This document shows positions 9,494 through 19,570 of a stretch of 64,000 nt of DNA, one piece after another; the first letter of the stretch is position 1, and every line of letters begins with the position of its first letter. Source of the stretch: Rhizobium sp. CFBP 8762 (GTDB taxonomy: Bacteria; Pseudomonadota; Alphaproteobacteria; Rhizobiales; Rhizobiaceae); contig NZ_JACYUD010000001.1 in NCBI RefSeq assembly GCF_014841565.1, positions 610,752 through 674,751 of the forward strand, written 5' to 3'. The notes below the pieces were generated by a model that was not told the DNA's origin, made no database searches, and saw only the letters and a program-made list of their open reading frames with translations. A program made the position numbers and the translations under genes.

Positions 9494-10579
9494 GTGGCCG
9501 ACGATCAGGATAAGGACAGTAAAACCGAGGCACCGTCCGAGAAAAAGATTTCTGACGCCGCCGAGAAAGGCAATGTTCCCTTTTCCCGAGAGGTGCCGGT
9601 TTTTGCCTCTACCCTTGCGATTTACATCTATATCGTTTTCTTTCTTCCCGGCAGTATCGGCCGGTTCGCAGAATCCCTGAAGGATATTTTCGAGCAGCCC
9701 CATGCGTGGCGTCTGAACACGTCGCACGATGTTGTGGCCCTGATCCGCAACGTCTTGTGGAGCGCCAGCAGCGTTGTCATGCCCGCCTTCATTCTGATGA
9801 TGGTTTTCGGTCTGGCTGCATCTATTCTGCAAAACATGCCCGCCCCGGTTCTGGATCGCATCGCTCCGAAGCTGAACCGCCTGTCTCCCATCGCGGGGTT
9901 CAAGCGCATTTTCGGAAAACAGGGCATGGTCGAATTCGGCAAATCCCTTTTCAAGGTTCTGGTCGTTTCCACCGTCGTCGTCGTCGTGCTTTGGAATGAC
10001 TACTTCGCGTCACTCGATTCGATGTTTTCCGACCCGGTCACCATGCTTGGAAAGATGGCGAATTTTCTCAGGCAGATCGTGCTGGTGATCCTGTTTTCGA
10101 CTGCCGTGGTTGCGATTGTCGATTTCTTCTGGACGCGGCACCACTGGTACACCGAACTGATGATGACAAAGCAGGAAGTGAAAGAGGAAAACAAACAGTC
10201 CCAAGGCGACCCGATCATCAAGGCGCGGCTGCGCTCCATTGCCCGCGACCGCGCCCGCAAACGCATGATGAGCAACGTGCCCCGGGCCACCATGGTCATT
10301 GCCAACCCCACGCATTTTGCCGTGGCGCTGCGCTATGTGCGCGAAGAAGGCGACGCACCTGTCGTGGTTGCCAAAGGTCAGGATCTGGTCGCGCTCAAGA
10401 TTCGCGAGATTGCAGAGAAAAACAATATTCCCGTTTTTGAAGATCCGCCGCTTGCCCGCTCAATGTTTGCGCAAGTCTCGGTCGATAGTGTCATTCCACC
10501 GGTGTTTTACAAGGCAGTTGCCGAATTGATTCATCGAATTTATGCGGCCTCATCATCCAATAACGGTCAGACTCGATGA
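9494..10579 (+). CDS. flhB: FlhB, flagellar type III export gate protein
   Basis: Inner-membrane export protein that switches substrate specificity after self-cleavage. 361 residues, GTG start 48 bases after fliG. Four hydrophobic segments lie in the N-terminal 215 residues, and the cytoplasmic domain contains the autocleavage motif NPTH with the Asn at residue 271. The C-terminus ([20 protein letters not shown]) matches the family. It overlaps orf149 by 4 bases. Confidence 0.95.
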   Translation: MADDQDKDSKTEAPSEKKISDAAEKGNVPFSREVPVFASTLAIYIYIVFFLPGSIGRFAESLKDIFEQPHAWRLNTSHDVVALIRNVLWSASSVVMPAFILMMVFGLAASILQNMPAPVLDRIAPKLNRLSPIAGFKRIFGKQGMVEFGKSLFKVLVVSTVVVVVLWNDYFASLDSMFSDPVTMLGKMANFLRQIVLVILFSTAVVAIVDFFWTRHHWYTELMMTKQEVKEENKQSQGDPIIKARLRSIARDRARKRMMSNVPRATMVIANPTHFAVALRYVREEGDAPVVVAKGQDLVALKIREIAEKNNIPVFEDPPLARSMFAQVSVDSVIPPVFYKAVAELIHRIYAASSSNNGQTR

Positions 10580-11025
10580 AAAAATGCGCTTATTCTGAAC
10601 TGAGAGAAAAAATTGTGGCGGACGCCATTCGACCTGTGGCCACCGAACTGCGGCTTATCGATGCCGCCGATCTGATTTCCATGCTTCGGTTCGAGTGCCA
10701 TGGAAATCTTTCCGACCTCGTTTCCTCGGCGGCAGAGTTGTACTTTCTTCCCGGCACCGTAAATCTCGGCTCCGGCGGCGACTACAAGCTGGACTGGGAA
10801 AGCGCGCCCGAAGTCATTCTGGACCTGGAATTAAAGCCCGGCGGCGTGACGGTGTACGCGCAACTGGCACTGCGCGGCGAAGAGGCCGGACTGGAAATCA
10901 ATCACATCGCTTTCCAACATCCATCGGACGATCAGGAGGAAAATACCGCCTATCTGGTGCAACGCCTGAATGCGTCCCGTTTCACCTGCGCCGCGACCGA
11001 CGCCTGCATGCAAATTGCTAGTTGA
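10576..11025 (+). CDS. Conserved flagellar-cluster protein (orf149), function unknown
   Basis: 149 residues, no recognised domain, no signal peptide or membrane segment. It starts inside the flhB stop (ATGA), so it is translationally coupled to an export-gate gene and probably belongs to motility. The sequence looks like a small mixed alpha/beta protein with a central Gly/Asp-rich turn ([13 protein letters not shown]). Its last 8 bases overlap the 3' end of visR on the other strand, so the two transcription units converge here. Confidence 0.75.
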   Translation: MKKCAYSELREKIVADAIRPVATELRLIDAADLISMLRFECHGNLSDLVSSAAELYFLPGTVNLGSGGDYKLDWESAPEVILDLELKPGGVTVYAQLALRGEEAGLEINHIAFQHPSDDQEENTAYLVQRLNASRFTCAATDACMQIAS

Positions 11026-11761
11026 TATAGCCGAGCCGCAAAGCCTTCGCGATGGCCTGAATGCGATTGACCGAATTCAGCTTGGTCGTGGCCGTGCCCA
11101 GATAAGCGTTGACCGTATGAACTGACAGGCCCATCCGGTCGGCGATTTCCTCGCTGATGTGGCCGTCGCTGGCCATTTGCAGGCACACCATCTCCCGTTC
11201 GCTCAGATTATCGTTATGGTTGGTTCGGCGCTCATCGGCTGCCAGCATGTCCTTCATGATCTGGTAGCATTTCCCATGAATTTCCACCAGAAGTTCAGCG
11301 CTGATATCCAGATAATGACCGGTAAAGATTAGATAGCCATTGCCTTCCGCGCCCAGCCGGACAGGAAGGGCTACGCCTGAAAACGGCGTTTGACGCCCTT
11401 TGACCCGATGCACAAACTTTTCAAACAGGGGAACTTCAGCGTTTTGAAGATCGCCATTGCCATTCCAAACAATCGGCAGAAGCGACTGGTCCAAATGGGT
11501 TTGAAAGAACTCTGAAAACAGGGCGGTAACGATCTCCGCATGGCTGGATGTGGAACTGCCCGCCCCGTCCAGCACACACACAAGCCGCCGGTTTGACGGC
11601 AAGCCAGTGCCGGTCTGCCGTAAAACGCAATATTGCTGACCGTTGACCTGCCGCTGAATGCCCTGCAAGCGAATAGAGAGGTTCAACACTTTTCCGGTTC
11701 CACGCCCACGCGTGAGAGTCCGGGTCTGCATTTTGATCGATTTCGGATCGCTCTGTGCCAT
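11018..11761 (-). CDS. visR: VisR, LuxR-type master regulator of motility
   Basis: Together with VisN, the top regulator of flagellar and chemotaxis genes in rhizobia (known for the S. meliloti family). The chosen ATG at 11761 gives 247 residues, against a 55-residue longer frame with no family-like sequence. The C-terminus is a LuxR-type helix-turn-helix (LSEREMVCLQMASDGHISEE, then GLSVHTVNAYLGTATTKLNS). The N-terminal domain lacks the W-x3-Y and D-P residues that bind acyl-homoserine lactones, so a lactone ligand is not indicated. It follows visN by 13 bases. Confidence 0.9.
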   Translation of the reverse strand: MAQSDPKSIKMQTRTLTRGRGTGKVLNLSIRLQGIQRQVNGQQYCVLRQTGTGLPSNRRLVCVLDGAGSSTSSHAEIVTALFSEFFQTHLDQSLLPIVWNGNGDLQNAEVPLFEKFVHRVKGRQTPFSGVALPVRLGAEGNGYLIFTGHYLDISAELLVEIHGKCYQIMKDMLAADERRTNHNDNLSEREMVCLQMASDGHISEEIADRMGLSVHTVNAYLGTATTKLNSVNRIQAIAKALRLGYIN

Positions 11762-11774
11762 CGCTAACTCCCAC

Positions 11775-12503
11775 TCACACCAGATTATGCCGAACAGCGA
11801 ATGCAATGGCTTCGGAACGGGTGCGCGTTGCCGTCTTGCGCATGACGCTCGTAATGTAATTGTTGATCGTATTGCGTGAAATGCCGATGATGACCGCGAT
11901 CTCGTCGCTGGTCTTGCCTTCCGCAATCCACGACAGGCACTCCAGTTCCCGGTCTGTCAACTCGAATTCCCGAACGGAGGCGGTTGCCACTTCCCGATCC
12001 AGACTGACGACGTAACCGGCCAGCAGCGCCACGTCCCGCACCCGGTCCTGCGACAGGATCACATCCTGCGGAAACAGCAGCATCAGCCTGAACCGCGTTC
12101 GCCCGACACTAAACATGACGGAGCAAAATTCCTTTGATGCGCCAATCGGCACATGCGCATCCGGTGGAAGCGCTACGAAAGCAGGCTGCAAGGCCACAAG
12201 GCATTTGTCCATCTCATTGCTCTTGGCATAGAGAGCCGATGTCACCTTGGACAGTTGACGCACCAGATCAAAAGGCCAGTCGGCTGTGATGACGAGGTCC
12301 AGCAGGCTTTCCTGTGATAAATCGTAACGCACAAGCAGATAGTGCGATGCACCGACATATTGCGTCAGCAGCCGGAAGCTTGCATGCATACCCTCTTCAC
12401 AGGATGCATGTAACTTCTCCAGCAACTGCTCCTTGGGCATGAGTTTACTATAGTCAGTTGCTTGAGTTGATGGTGTAGACACGTTCGTTATGTCTGCCCG
12501 CAT
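11775..12503 (-). CDS. visN: VisN, LuxR-type master regulator of motility
   Basis: Partner of VisR. 242 residues from the ATG at 12503 (a TTG four codons upstream is possible). The C-terminal HTH is clear (LTDRELECLSWIAEGKTSDE, then GISRNTINNYITSVMRKTA). The N-terminal domain is a divergent ligand-binding type fold. The order visN-visR matches known rhizobial clusters, where visN normally sits beside fliF; here luxI and luxR genes separate them. Confidence 0.9.
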   Translation of the reverse strand: MRADITNVSTPSTQATDYSKLMPKEQLLEKLHASCEEGMHASFRLLTQYVGASHYLLVRYDLSQESLLDLVITADWPFDLVRQLSKVTSALYAKSNEMDKCLVALQPAFVALPPDAHVPIGASKEFCSVMFSVGRTRFRLMLLFPQDVILSQDRVRDVALLAGYVVSLDREVATASVREFELTDRELECLSWIAEGKTSDEIAVIIGISRNTINNYITSVMRKTATRTRSEAIAFAVRHNLV

Positions 12504-12871
12504 GAATATGTCCAACTCTCCGGCATAGCCTATTCAGTTTTATGACGAATCAAACTTGTTTGGAATGTATAGCGCCATACACTGAAAACGTACCTGTAAG
12601 AAATCACTAATGTCCAGTTTTATTGCTGGAATGGGTTCACCGGTCTGAACAGAACTGGTCCTTGTTACCAGCACGCTGCGTCGACATCACCAACAGCTTT
12701 AATAAGAATAATTCCAGTCTGTCAAACCTCGACACGTCGCCAAGACTGTTCAGGTCCACATTCGCCCCGGCGCACGTCCTGGGTGCAAAGAAAAGTTTTG
12801 GTCCAGGCTTGAGTTAACGGTTCATTATCCTTGTTTGTCTTATTTTTATGCTGATTTCACAAGAGGTTAAC
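12504..12871. promoter_or_regulatory. Divergent control region visN / luxI
   Basis: About 370 bases between the divergent visN and luxI starts, visibly richer in A+T than the genes. An imperfect lux-box-like dyad, CTGGT-CCTTGTT-ACCAG, lies at 12655-12671, roughly 200 bases before the luxI ATG. I do not recognise a strong consensus promoter. An open frame at 12623-12817 has no family-like features and is not called. Confidence 0.3.
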
Positions 12872-13474
12872 ATGATCCTGATCGTCAGCCCTGAAAATAA
12901 ACAGTTGTATCGCGACAAAATCGACCAGTATTGTAGGATTCGCAAAATTGTATTTTACGACACCTTGGGGTGGGACGTAACCGTGGATGGCGATATGGAG
13001 ATCGACCGTTACGATTACATGCCCTGTACCTATGTGCTTTCGCTCGACCAGAACGGCGACGTGATTGGCGGGTTACGCCAGATGCCAATGTCTGGCCCGA
13101 CGCTGACATGGGAAAAATTCTCCGACATGATTTCGGATCCGGCCGATCTCTTATCGGCCAGCATCACGGAAACAACGCGGTTTGCCATTCGCCCGCTGGA
13201 GCGCGACGTGCGCTTTATGAGTGGCGTGAACCGGGCAGCTGTGGAACTCAGCAATGCCTCCCTTGAGCTTGGCCTCCAGCGTGGCATAACCCGCCATGTG
13301 GCCATCTGCGAGGAAAAGATCGTGCGTCTGACAAAGACCTTCGGTGTCAAATGCGAAACGCTCGGTCGTCGCAGTATGCCCGGCAGCGAAGATATTCTGT
13401 GTGTGTCCTGGGAGGTTAGTGAGGCCTCTTTGGAAAAGCTGGCGTGGGCGAAGAGCCACTTCGCCGCCGCGTAA
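12872..13474 (+). CDS. LuxI-family acyl-homoserine-lactone synthase
   Basis: Makes an N-acyl-homoserine lactone from S-adenosylmethionine and an acyl carrier. From the Met at 12872 (MILIVSPENKQLYRDKI) the protein has 200 residues; the frame opens 8 codons earlier. The invariant LuxI positions are all visible: R-x3-VF-x4-LGW (RKIVFYDTLGW), E-x-D-x-YD (EIDRYD), the Arg in GGLRQMP and the ETTRF motif. This supports an active enzyme. It is divergent from visN and convergent with a LuxR-type receptor gene, and their 3' ends overlap by 59 bases. Acyl-chain specificity cannot be read from the sequence. Confidence 0.9.
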   Translation: MILIVSPENKQLYRDKIDQYCRIRKIVFYDTLGWDVTVDGDMEIDRYDYMPCTYVLSLDQNGDVIGGLRQMPMSGPTLTWEKFSDMISDPADLLSASITETTRFAIRPLERDVRFMSGVNRAAVELSNASLELGLQRGITRHVAICEEKIVRLTKTFGVKCETLGRRSMPGSEDILCVSWEVSEASLEKLAWAKSHFAAA

Positions 13475-14204
13475 CAGGTTCGCTCAGGAGACCGAGTTTC
13501 TGACTGCGAATGACCAGATGCATGGGGTTGCTGCATTCCAGCAGATCGCAGAGACGGAGCACCAGCACAGACACTTTTTCTTCAGCCAGTCCGGTTTCCC
13601 GGGCAATTTCTGCGGTATTGCAACCCTGCCCGAGAAGCGTCACGCAATGCTGCTCGACCGGGCTGAATGAAAACTCCATGATCTCGCGGTCCAAAAGGCC
13701 GCGTGCTTTCAGCGTTTCCAGATGCAAAACCCGCGCTGCCCGAACCAACTGGTCGTTATGGGCTTCCAGATAGGTGTGGATGTCGCTTGGCTCGATATCG
13801 AAGGCGAACATGACAGCGCCGCTATATTCGGAGTTCGTCATGACCGGGACCTGAACGAACGTTCTGCCCAGCCCGAAAAGCTGTGCATCCGCAATCATGC
13901 CTCTGATTGCCTTGTCGGTCTCACCAACATGGTTCAGCACGCGGATACTATAAAAATCGGATGTTCTGACCACCATCGGGTCAATCGTGAAATAATTGCG
14001 CAGCGCGTAGTTCAACAACCAGCGCCCGGGATACGTCACCGATATATAGGTTTCAGGATTGCGTTGCCGCTGATCGAGATAGACATGCGCCACATGACGG
14101 CAGCCGATCTGCTTGCGGCATGCCTTCAGCAGTGAGCAAACCGTACTCTTTTGCCGCCCGGCAAACAGGGAATACGGTCCAATTCCGGCTAGGACAAGAT
14201 CCAT
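13416..14204 (-). CDS. LuxR-family quorum-sensing regulator
   Basis: Probable receptor for the lactone made by the adjacent synthase. From the ATG at 14204 (MDLVLAGIGPYS) it has 262 residues. The autoinducer-binding domain shows the diagnostic W-x3-Y-x8-DP pattern (YPGRWLLNYALRNYFTIDP). The C-terminal HTH is recognisable but divergent (FSPVEQHCVTLLGQGCNTAE), followed by a basic Arg/Ser/Pro tail; DNA binding is therefore probable, not certain. An ATGTA-CCT-TACAT dyad at 14248-14260, 44 bases before the start, could be an operator. Confidence 0.87.
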   Translation of the reverse strand: MDLVLAGIGPYSLFAGRQKSTVCSLLKACRKQIGCRHVAHVYLDQRQRNPETYISVTYPGRWLLNYALRNYFTIDPMVVRTSDFYSIRVLNHVGETDKAIRGMIADAQLFGLGRTFVQVPVMTNSEYSGAVMFAFDIEPSDIHTYLEAHNDQLVRAARVLHLETLKARGLLDREIMEFSFSPVEQHCVTLLGQGCNTAEIARETGLAEEKVSVLVLRLCDLLECSNPMHLVIRSQKLGLLSEPVTRRRSGSSPTPAFPKRPH

Positions 14205-14419
14205 CTTGGGCCTCCAACCGCCTCTTTCATCGTGCTCACATTGGTTAATGTACCTTACATAGGCGCAATAACACCTTTTCGACAAGAGCAGAACAAAATG
14301 TTAACTATTTTGTACGGCGTCGTTGTGAAAAATTTGAGAACCGATGGCTTGGTGCAGGATTTCCTGATTCTAAAAGCATACTCTTATCCATCGTCGCTTC
14401 GCTCCGGTCGGATTATGCT

Positions 14420-16099
14420 TTAAGCGGCCTTGTCGACGGCCCATTTTCGCAGAATTTTTGCAGCACGTTCTTCACTGATCTCCACCATCCGCGCGAGACG
14501 GCGCTCTGGACCCTCCTTGACACGGCGGTTGAAGGCTGGCGACGACTCGTCGGCTGCGGACAGAAGATCATCCGTGGTGAAACCGAAGTCCGAGCCAAAG
14601 CCTTCCATCAGGGTGCTTCCGGGTCCGTCCACGGTCGGGCCGAAATCAGCCAGTTCCAGACCCGGCGCATCGGTACCAATCGCACCTTGCGACACCGTCT
14701 CGCCACGAATGGAGCGGGCAAGGGGTCGGAAACCGAACCAGACAATCAAAAGAGCGACTGCGATAAAGGCCAATGCGTTGATGATACCGGACAGATTGCG
14801 CGTCAGCACTTCGATGATACCGGGACCGCTGACGGCTTCATCCAGAAGCTGGGCATCAACAAAATCCATGGCGGTGACCGTGACAACATCGCCGCGCGCA
14901 GCGTCCAGTCCGATGGCAGACGCCACAAGCGACTGCATCTGCTGGATATAGGCGTCCATCTTGGCCTGGTCCGCAGGCTCACCCACCATTGCCGCGAGAC
15001 GACCGCGATTGACCACCACCGCAACAGACAACTTGTCGATCGTGTAGCCATTGCGGACTGTCGCCACAACCTTGCTGTTGATTTCGAAGTTGGTCTGCTC
15101 TTCTTTCTTGTCGGTTTCGTCGTTCGAGCTTGGCCCTGCCCCACCCGTCGGTCCGCCCTGTGGCACATTCTGCTCGACGGTCGCGGCCTGATCCTGGCTT
15201 TGCTGGCTGGAGCGCTGTGCCTCTTTGGTCACGCGCACGGAGCGTTCCACCCGCGATTCCGGGTCAAAAACGGTTTCTTGAATCTGCTGGCTGTCGGTGT
15301 TCAGGCGTGCTGTGACACTGGCCCGGAAGTTGTCCATGCCGAGGAATGGCGCCAGTGCCTTGTCGATATTGCTTTCAATTTCGGTTTGAACGGACTGCAC
15401 GACGCCGAGCGAACGGCTCAAGGCGCTGTTGGACGGATCGTCACCAGAGGCAAGCAACTGCCCGGTGGAGTCCAGTATCGTCACATCATCGAGATTAAGA
15501 CCCGGAACGGAGGATGCCACCAGATGGCGGATGGACGCGGCAGCCTTTCGGCCTGCGGTCGCGCTTGCGCGGATCATGACAGAAGCCGTCGGCGTTTGCG
15601 ACGTCGCGCGGAAGCTGCCCCGGTCGGGCATGACGATATGAACGCGGGCCGCTGCAATTCCGGCAATTTGCTGAATGGTGCGTGCGATTTCGCCTTCCAG
15701 AGCGCGAACACGGGTCACTTCCTGCATGAAGGATGTCAGGCCGAGAGAGCCGACATTGTCAAACAACTCATAGCCGGCGTTGGCGCTGTTGGGCAAACCG
15801 CGCTCCGCAAGATAGACACGCGCCTTACCCGTCATACCAACGGGGACCAGAAGGCTCGTGCCATCGGTCCCCACTTCGAAATTCATGTTGCCTTCGGCGA
15901 GCGCCACACTGATCTGGTTCAGATCGGCAGATTCCAGCCCGACATAGAGGGTTTCATAGGCGGGCTTGTTGACAAAAAACGCGGCCCCGAGAACCAGTCC
16001 GACAGCCACAATGCCGACCCCGGCCAGTGCCGCCAGCTTTGCCTGCCCAAGACCAGCCAGATTTTTTCCGACTGACGCAAATTGATCTAACAGACTCAT
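14420..16099 (-). CDS. fliF: FliF, flagellar MS-ring protein
   Basis: Inner-membrane ring that nucleates the basal body. 559 residues from the ATG at 16099 (MSLLDQFASVGKNLAGLGQA); 28 further codons upstream carry no family sequence. Two membrane segments, at about residues 20-42 and 420-440, enclose the periplasmic ring-building domain with LAERGLPNSANAGYELFD. The C-terminus (EERAAKILRKWAVDKAA) is the FliG-binding tail. It lies 168 bases downstream of cheT. Confidence 0.94.
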   Translation of the reverse strand: MSLLDQFASVGKNLAGLGQAKLAALAGVGIVAVGLVLGAAFFVNKPAYETLYVGLESADLNQISVALAEGNMNFEVGTDGTSLLVPVGMTGKARVYLAERGLPNSANAGYELFDNVGSLGLTSFMQEVTRVRALEGEIARTIQQIAGIAAARVHIVMPDRGSFRATSQTPTASVMIRASATAGRKAAASIRHLVASSVPGLNLDDVTILDSTGQLLASGDDPSNSALSRSLGVVQSVQTEIESNIDKALAPFLGMDNFRASVTARLNTDSQQIQETVFDPESRVERSVRVTKEAQRSSQQSQDQAATVEQNVPQGGPTGGAGPSSNDETDKKEEQTNFEINSKVVATVRNGYTIDKLSVAVVVNRGRLAAMVGEPADQAKMDAYIQQMQSLVASAIGLDAARGDVVTVTAMDFVDAQLLDEAVSGPGIIEVLTRNLSGIINALAFIAVALLIVWFGFRPLARSIRGETVSQGAIGTDAPGLELADFGPTVDGPGSTLMEGFGSDFGFTTDDLLSAADESSPAFNRRVKEGPERRLARMVEISEERAAKILRKWAVDKAA

Positions 16100-16267
16100 T
16101 CTGTTCGCACCCACTGGCGCGGAGGGTATCCGTCGAACCCGGAGCCACAGTCGCGCGCATTGATTCCACTCTGCCCAGCACATGAAAATGTGCCCATCGG
16201 CGTAACGAAGGCTATTAACCTTGCGTTAACCTAACGGCTGAAACTTGCGCGAACATGGCGCATCACG

Positions 16268-16657
16268 TCAGAATGCCTCGAAATCACCCGAGGCGCGCGA
16301 AAGCGGTTGCGAGTGACCAAGGCGCGGATGAATGGCTCCGAGCGCCTTCTGCATATCGGCGAGCTTGACCAGACTGAGGGCAGTGGAAATATCCACTGAA
16401 CAGTCCTCCGGAATGGTGGCGGTAAACGTGTCGATAAACTCCGCCAGACCGCGCGTCTTCTGAACGGCCAGATCGATACCCTGCAACACCTTCATGCTGG
16501 TTGTTGCTTCCAGAAGCGCCTGTCCGTTGGCGCTGGTCAGTTGCGGCTCGATCCGCTCGATCAGATGCGCAACATCGTACAGTTCGGAAACCACACGCAT
16601 CAACACATCCGGCAGAGCGTCGTCGTGAGGGCGTTCGGTTGTCGTTTCGTTTGGCAT
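16268..16657 (-). CDS. cheT: CheT, small chemotaxis-operon protein
   Basis: 129 residues, the last gene of the che operon, 11 bases after cheD. Position, size and an all-helical composition match the rhizobial protein named CheT in S. meliloti, which has been proposed to act with CheR; I assign it by synteny and the helical pattern. The C-terminal SLVKLADMQKALGAI segment is the best-ordered part. It could be named hypothetical with equal justice. Confidence 0.7.
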   Translation of the reverse strand: MPNETTTERPHDDALPDVLMRVVSELYDVAHLIERIEPQLTSANGQALLEATTSMKVLQGIDLAVQKTRGLAEFIDTFTATIPEDCSVDISTALSLVKLADMQKALGAIHPRLGHSQPLSRASGDFEAF

Positions 16658-16668
16658 TGGGTCCCCGA

Positions 16669-17223
16669 TCAGAAAAATTCGATTGTCGTCTCTGGAGGTT
16701 TGACCACAGGAACCGGGCGCTGCTCCAACGCGACCGTTTTCTGCGTTTCCACGCCCGTCAGTGCCTGTTGACGGGCCTTACCCGTCGCCGGCCAGTATTC
16801 CACTTTGCGCCCATGCTCGCCGCCCGTGCTTTCCCCCAGCAGGGTGATGCCTTCGTCCAGCAAAAAACGTTTGGCAAACAGCGTGTTCTGTTCGCCCACA
16901 TTGGAAAAACGCGCAATCGTTTTCGCGCCGCCGAACAGCTTGGCCTCCAGCCGGTCCCGTCGTGCGCCCTGTTTCAACAGTCCATTGATCAACAACTCCA
17001 TGAGATGTACGCCGTAACGGGTTGCGTCGCCGCTGTTCATCGAGGCATCAGCAGATCCTGGCAGAAGAAAGTGGTTCATGCCGCCAATTCCGGTAACCGG
17101 ATCTCGCAGACATGCAGCAACACATGATCCAAGAATGGTGGACAGCACGACATTTGGATCACTGACGACCTTAAACTCCCCCTGTATGACATGTACGCGG
17201 CGAAGCCCGGCCGAATTCATCAT
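16669..17223 (-). CDS. cheD: CheD, receptor glutamine deamidase
   Basis: Deamidates glutamines of chemoreceptors. 184 residues with the catalytic Cys in [12 protein letters not shown], the His in GGMNHFLLP and the conserved KLFGGA segment, the family's diagnostic motifs. It overlaps cheY2 by 4 bases. The N-terminal [15 protein letters not shown] is typical of alphaproteobacterial CheD. Confidence 0.93.
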   Translation of the reverse strand: MMNSAGLRRVHVIQGEFKVVSDPNVVLSTILGSCVAACLRDPVTGIGGMNHFLLPGSADASMNSGDATRYGVHLMELLINGLLKQGARRDRLEAKLFGGAKTIARFSNVGEQNTLFAKRFLLDEGITLLGESTGGEHGRKVEYWPATGKARQQALTGVETQKTVALEQRPVPVVKPPETTIEFF

Positions 17224-17609
17224 TTCAAGGCCCCGAACACCGCTTCGATGGCAGCTTTCATCTTTTCTATGGTGAATGGCTTGGCCAGCACGTTGTTGGC
17301 TCCCAGTGCCGCCGCCTTGGTCACCAGCGCACGGTCGCCCTGTGCCGTCAACATGATGAAGGCTGCCTTCTTGGTCGCCGGATTGCTGCGCACACCCTGT
17401 AAAAGGCCGAGACCATCCATTTTCGGCATGTTGAAATCGGAAATAACCAGATGATGAGGCTGCTGCACCATGATTTTCAGCGCCTGCTCGCCATCACCGG
17501 CAACGGTGATCTGCTTGAATCCCAACTGTTGAAGAGCATCGCCCAGCAACAGGCGGCTCGTTACCTGATCGTCGACAATCAGAACCTTGATGCGCTCTGC
17601 TATGGACAT
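17220..17609 (-). CDS. cheY2: CheY2, main flagellar motor response regulator
   Basis: Single receiver domain of 129 residues. The acidic pocket (VDDQ), phospho-acceptor Asp in [11 protein letters not shown], Thr in MLTAQG and Lys in LAKPF are all present. In S. meliloti, the CheY between cheB and cheD is the one that slows the motor and CheY1 acts as a phosphate sink; the same roles are inferred here from gene order. It shares one base with the cheB stop. Confidence 0.9.
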   Translation of the reverse strand: MSIAERIKVLIVDDQVTSRLLLGDALQQLGFKQITVAGDGEQALKIMVQQPHHLVISDFNMPKMDGLGLLQGVRSNPATKKAAFIMLTAQGDRALVTKAAALGANNVLAKPFTIEKMKAAIEAVFGALK

Positions 17610-18661
17610 TATTCGTTTCCTTCTCTTCTGGCAGCCGTCAAATTCATCAGTTCTTCACCGATAGACGTCAGCGCCAATTGCTTTTCCACTGCGCCGATTT
17701 CAAAGGCCACGCGGGGCATTCCGTAAACGACGCAGGTCTTTTCATTTTGACCCACGGTATTGGCACCGGCCCGGCGCATGGCCAGAAGGCCCGCCGCCCC
17801 ATCCCGGCCCATTCCCGTTAAAATGGCCCCCACCGCCCGGCGCCCCGCCACGTCCGCCACCGATTGAAACAGAACATCGACAGAAGGACGATGCCCGTTT
17901 ACCGGCTCACGATCCACCAGACGGCAGCGCGGCGCGGTGGTGCCTGAAACCTGCAAATGATAGTCACCGCCCGGCGCCAGATAGATTCGGCCCGGTTCCA
18001 GCGGTGCGCCATCGGTCGCCTCCTCTACGGTCGCAGCGCAGGAGCGATTCAGCCGCTCGGCGAAGCTCCTGGTGAAGGTCTGCGGCATGTGCTGCGTGAT
18101 CACTGTGGGTGCGCAGTTGGCCGGAAAGTTCTTCAGCACCGTGATCAGCGCTTCCACGCCGCCAGTGGAGGCGCCAATTGCGATGATCTTGCGGCTGGGC
18201 CGATATTCCGGCGAAGCGGGTGCCGCGTGGGCAGCCGCCACCCGGTTGCTGGTAATCATGAACTTGCGCTGCGACAGGGCTGCCGCTTTCACCTTGTCGG
18301 CCAGATCGGCAAACGGATGCGGGTCACTCATATGCGGCTTGCCCACGCAATCGAATGCGCCGATTTCCAGCGCCGCAATGGTCGCTTCTGCACCCTTATG
18401 GGTCAGCGTCGATACCATGATGACGGGCATGGGCCGCAGCCGCATAATTTTTTCAAGGAAATCGAGGCCGTTCATATTCGGCATTTCGATATCGAGCGTC
18501 AGCACATCAGGATCAAGTTGTTTGATCGCCTGACGCGCCTCAAGCGCATCCGCAGCCTGCCCGACAACGGTGATACCCGGATCGGAATCCAGCACGGCAC
18601 TGATCAGCCCCCGCATGGTGGCGGAATCATCAACGACGAGAACGCGAACCGGCGTCATCAT
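17609..18661 (-). CDS. cheB: CheB, receptor methylesterase response regulator
   Basis: Removes methyl groups from receptors (and can deamidate). 350 residues: receiver domain at residues 1-120 with VDDSATMRG and [12 protein letters not shown], then the methylesterase domain with the catalytic Ser in GASTGG, the His in TQHMP and the Asp in GMGRDGAAG. It overlaps cheR by 4 bases. Confidence 0.96.
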   Translation of the reverse strand: MMTPVRVLVVDDSATMRGLISAVLDSDPGITVVGQAADALEARQAIKQLDPDVLTLDIEMPNMNGLDFLEKIMRLRPMPVIMVSTLTHKGAEATIAALEIGAFDCVGKPHMSDPHPFADLADKVKAAALSQRKFMITSNRVAAAHAAPASPEYRPSRKIIAIGASTGGVEALITVLKNFPANCAPTVITQHMPQTFTRSFAERLNRSCAATVEEATDGAPLEPGRIYLAPGGDYHLQVSGTTAPRCRLVDREPVNGHRPSVDVLFQSVADVAGRRAVGAILTGMGRDGAAGLLAMRRAGANTVGQNEKTCVVYGMPRVAFEIGAVEKQLALTSIGEELMNLTAARREGNE

Positions 18662-19566
18662 GCGCGCCTCCCCTGTGCCATGGTTTGAAAGCGGTATGCG
18701 GTGATGCCGATATTGTCGAAATGGTGCCGGGCCTCGCCCGCAACCCGTTCAGAATGCCCGATATACAAGTGACCATTGTCCCCCATGACGCTGGCAAAGC
18801 GCGCCCAGATTTTATGCTGGGTTGCTTCATCGAAGTAGATGACGACATTCCGGCAAAAGATAACATCGAACGGCCCCTTGAAAGGCCATTGCCCTAGCAG
18901 ATTCAGCTCGTTGAAGGTGATGAGTTGCTTGACCTGATCGCTGATCTGCCATTTGCGCCGACCGTTGATGCTCGTCTCGGTGAACCATTGCTTGCGCAAG
19001 GCCGGTGACACCATTTCCAGCGCTGCCGCGTCATAGGCACCGGTGCGGGCCTGTGCCAGAATTTTCGGATCGATATCGGTTGCCAGAATGCGGATATCGT
19101 AGTCTGCAATATTGGGCACCGCCGACAGCAGAGTCAGCGCCATGGAATAGGGTTCCTGCCCATCCGAGCAGGCCGCCGACCACAAGCGCACCCGCCCACC
19201 GGCGCGCGCTTTTGCCATCAGTCCCGGCAGAACGTCTTTCGCCAGATGCTCGAAATGGTGGTTCTCGCGAAAGAAGCGCGTGAAGTTCGTCGTGAGGTAG
19301 GACAACATCTCACGCCGTGCCTGCGCCCCTTCCGGTGATGACACCAGAACGCAATACTCCCGGAAGGACTTCAGCCCCATGGTTCGGATATGCTTGGACA
19401 AGCGCGAATAGACCAGCGATGCTTTCGTCTCGTTCAGATAGATGCCCGCATCGGCATAGATCATCGCCGCAATCTCGTTCAGATCACGTCGGGTCAGCGG
19501 AAACTCACCACTGACCAGACTGTCATCGGCAGCCTTCTTTATCCCTTGGGTCGTGTCCAGCGTCAT
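18658..19566 (-). CDS. cheR: CheR, receptor methyltransferase
   Basis: Methylates receptor glutamates using S-adenosylmethionine. 302 residues from the ATG at 19566, placed 4 bases after the cheA stop. It shows the CheR motifs [29 protein letters not shown] (the SAM-binding stretch) and [13 protein letters not shown]. The longer frame upstream overlaps cheA and is not used. Confidence 0.95.
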   Translation of the reverse strand: MTLDTTQGIKKAADDSLVSGEFPLTRRDLNEIAAMIYADAGIYLNETKASLVYSRLSKHIRTMGLKSFREYCVLVSSPEGAQARREMLSYLTTNFTRFFRENHHFEHLAKDVLPGLMAKARAGGRVRLWSAACSDGQEPYSMALTLLSAVPNIADYDIRILATDIDPKILAQARTGAYDAAALEMVSPALRKQWFTETSINGRRKWQISDQVKQLITFNELNLLGQWPFKGPFDVIFCRNVVIYFDEATQHKIWARFASVMGDNGHLYIGHSERVAGEARHHFDNIGITAYRFQTMAQGRRA

Positions 19567-19570
19567 ACGA

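Noticed and set aside
8313..9533. 406-codon minus-strand frame over fliG
   Set aside because: It lies wholly over a gene with clear FliG motifs and has no family-like sequence.
12623..12817. 64-codon frame in the visN-luxI gap
   Set aside because: No good ribosome-binding site or family pattern; the interval is more likely regulatory.
14687..16075. 462-codon plus-strand frame over fliF
   Set aside because: Shadow of fliF, no recognisable domain.
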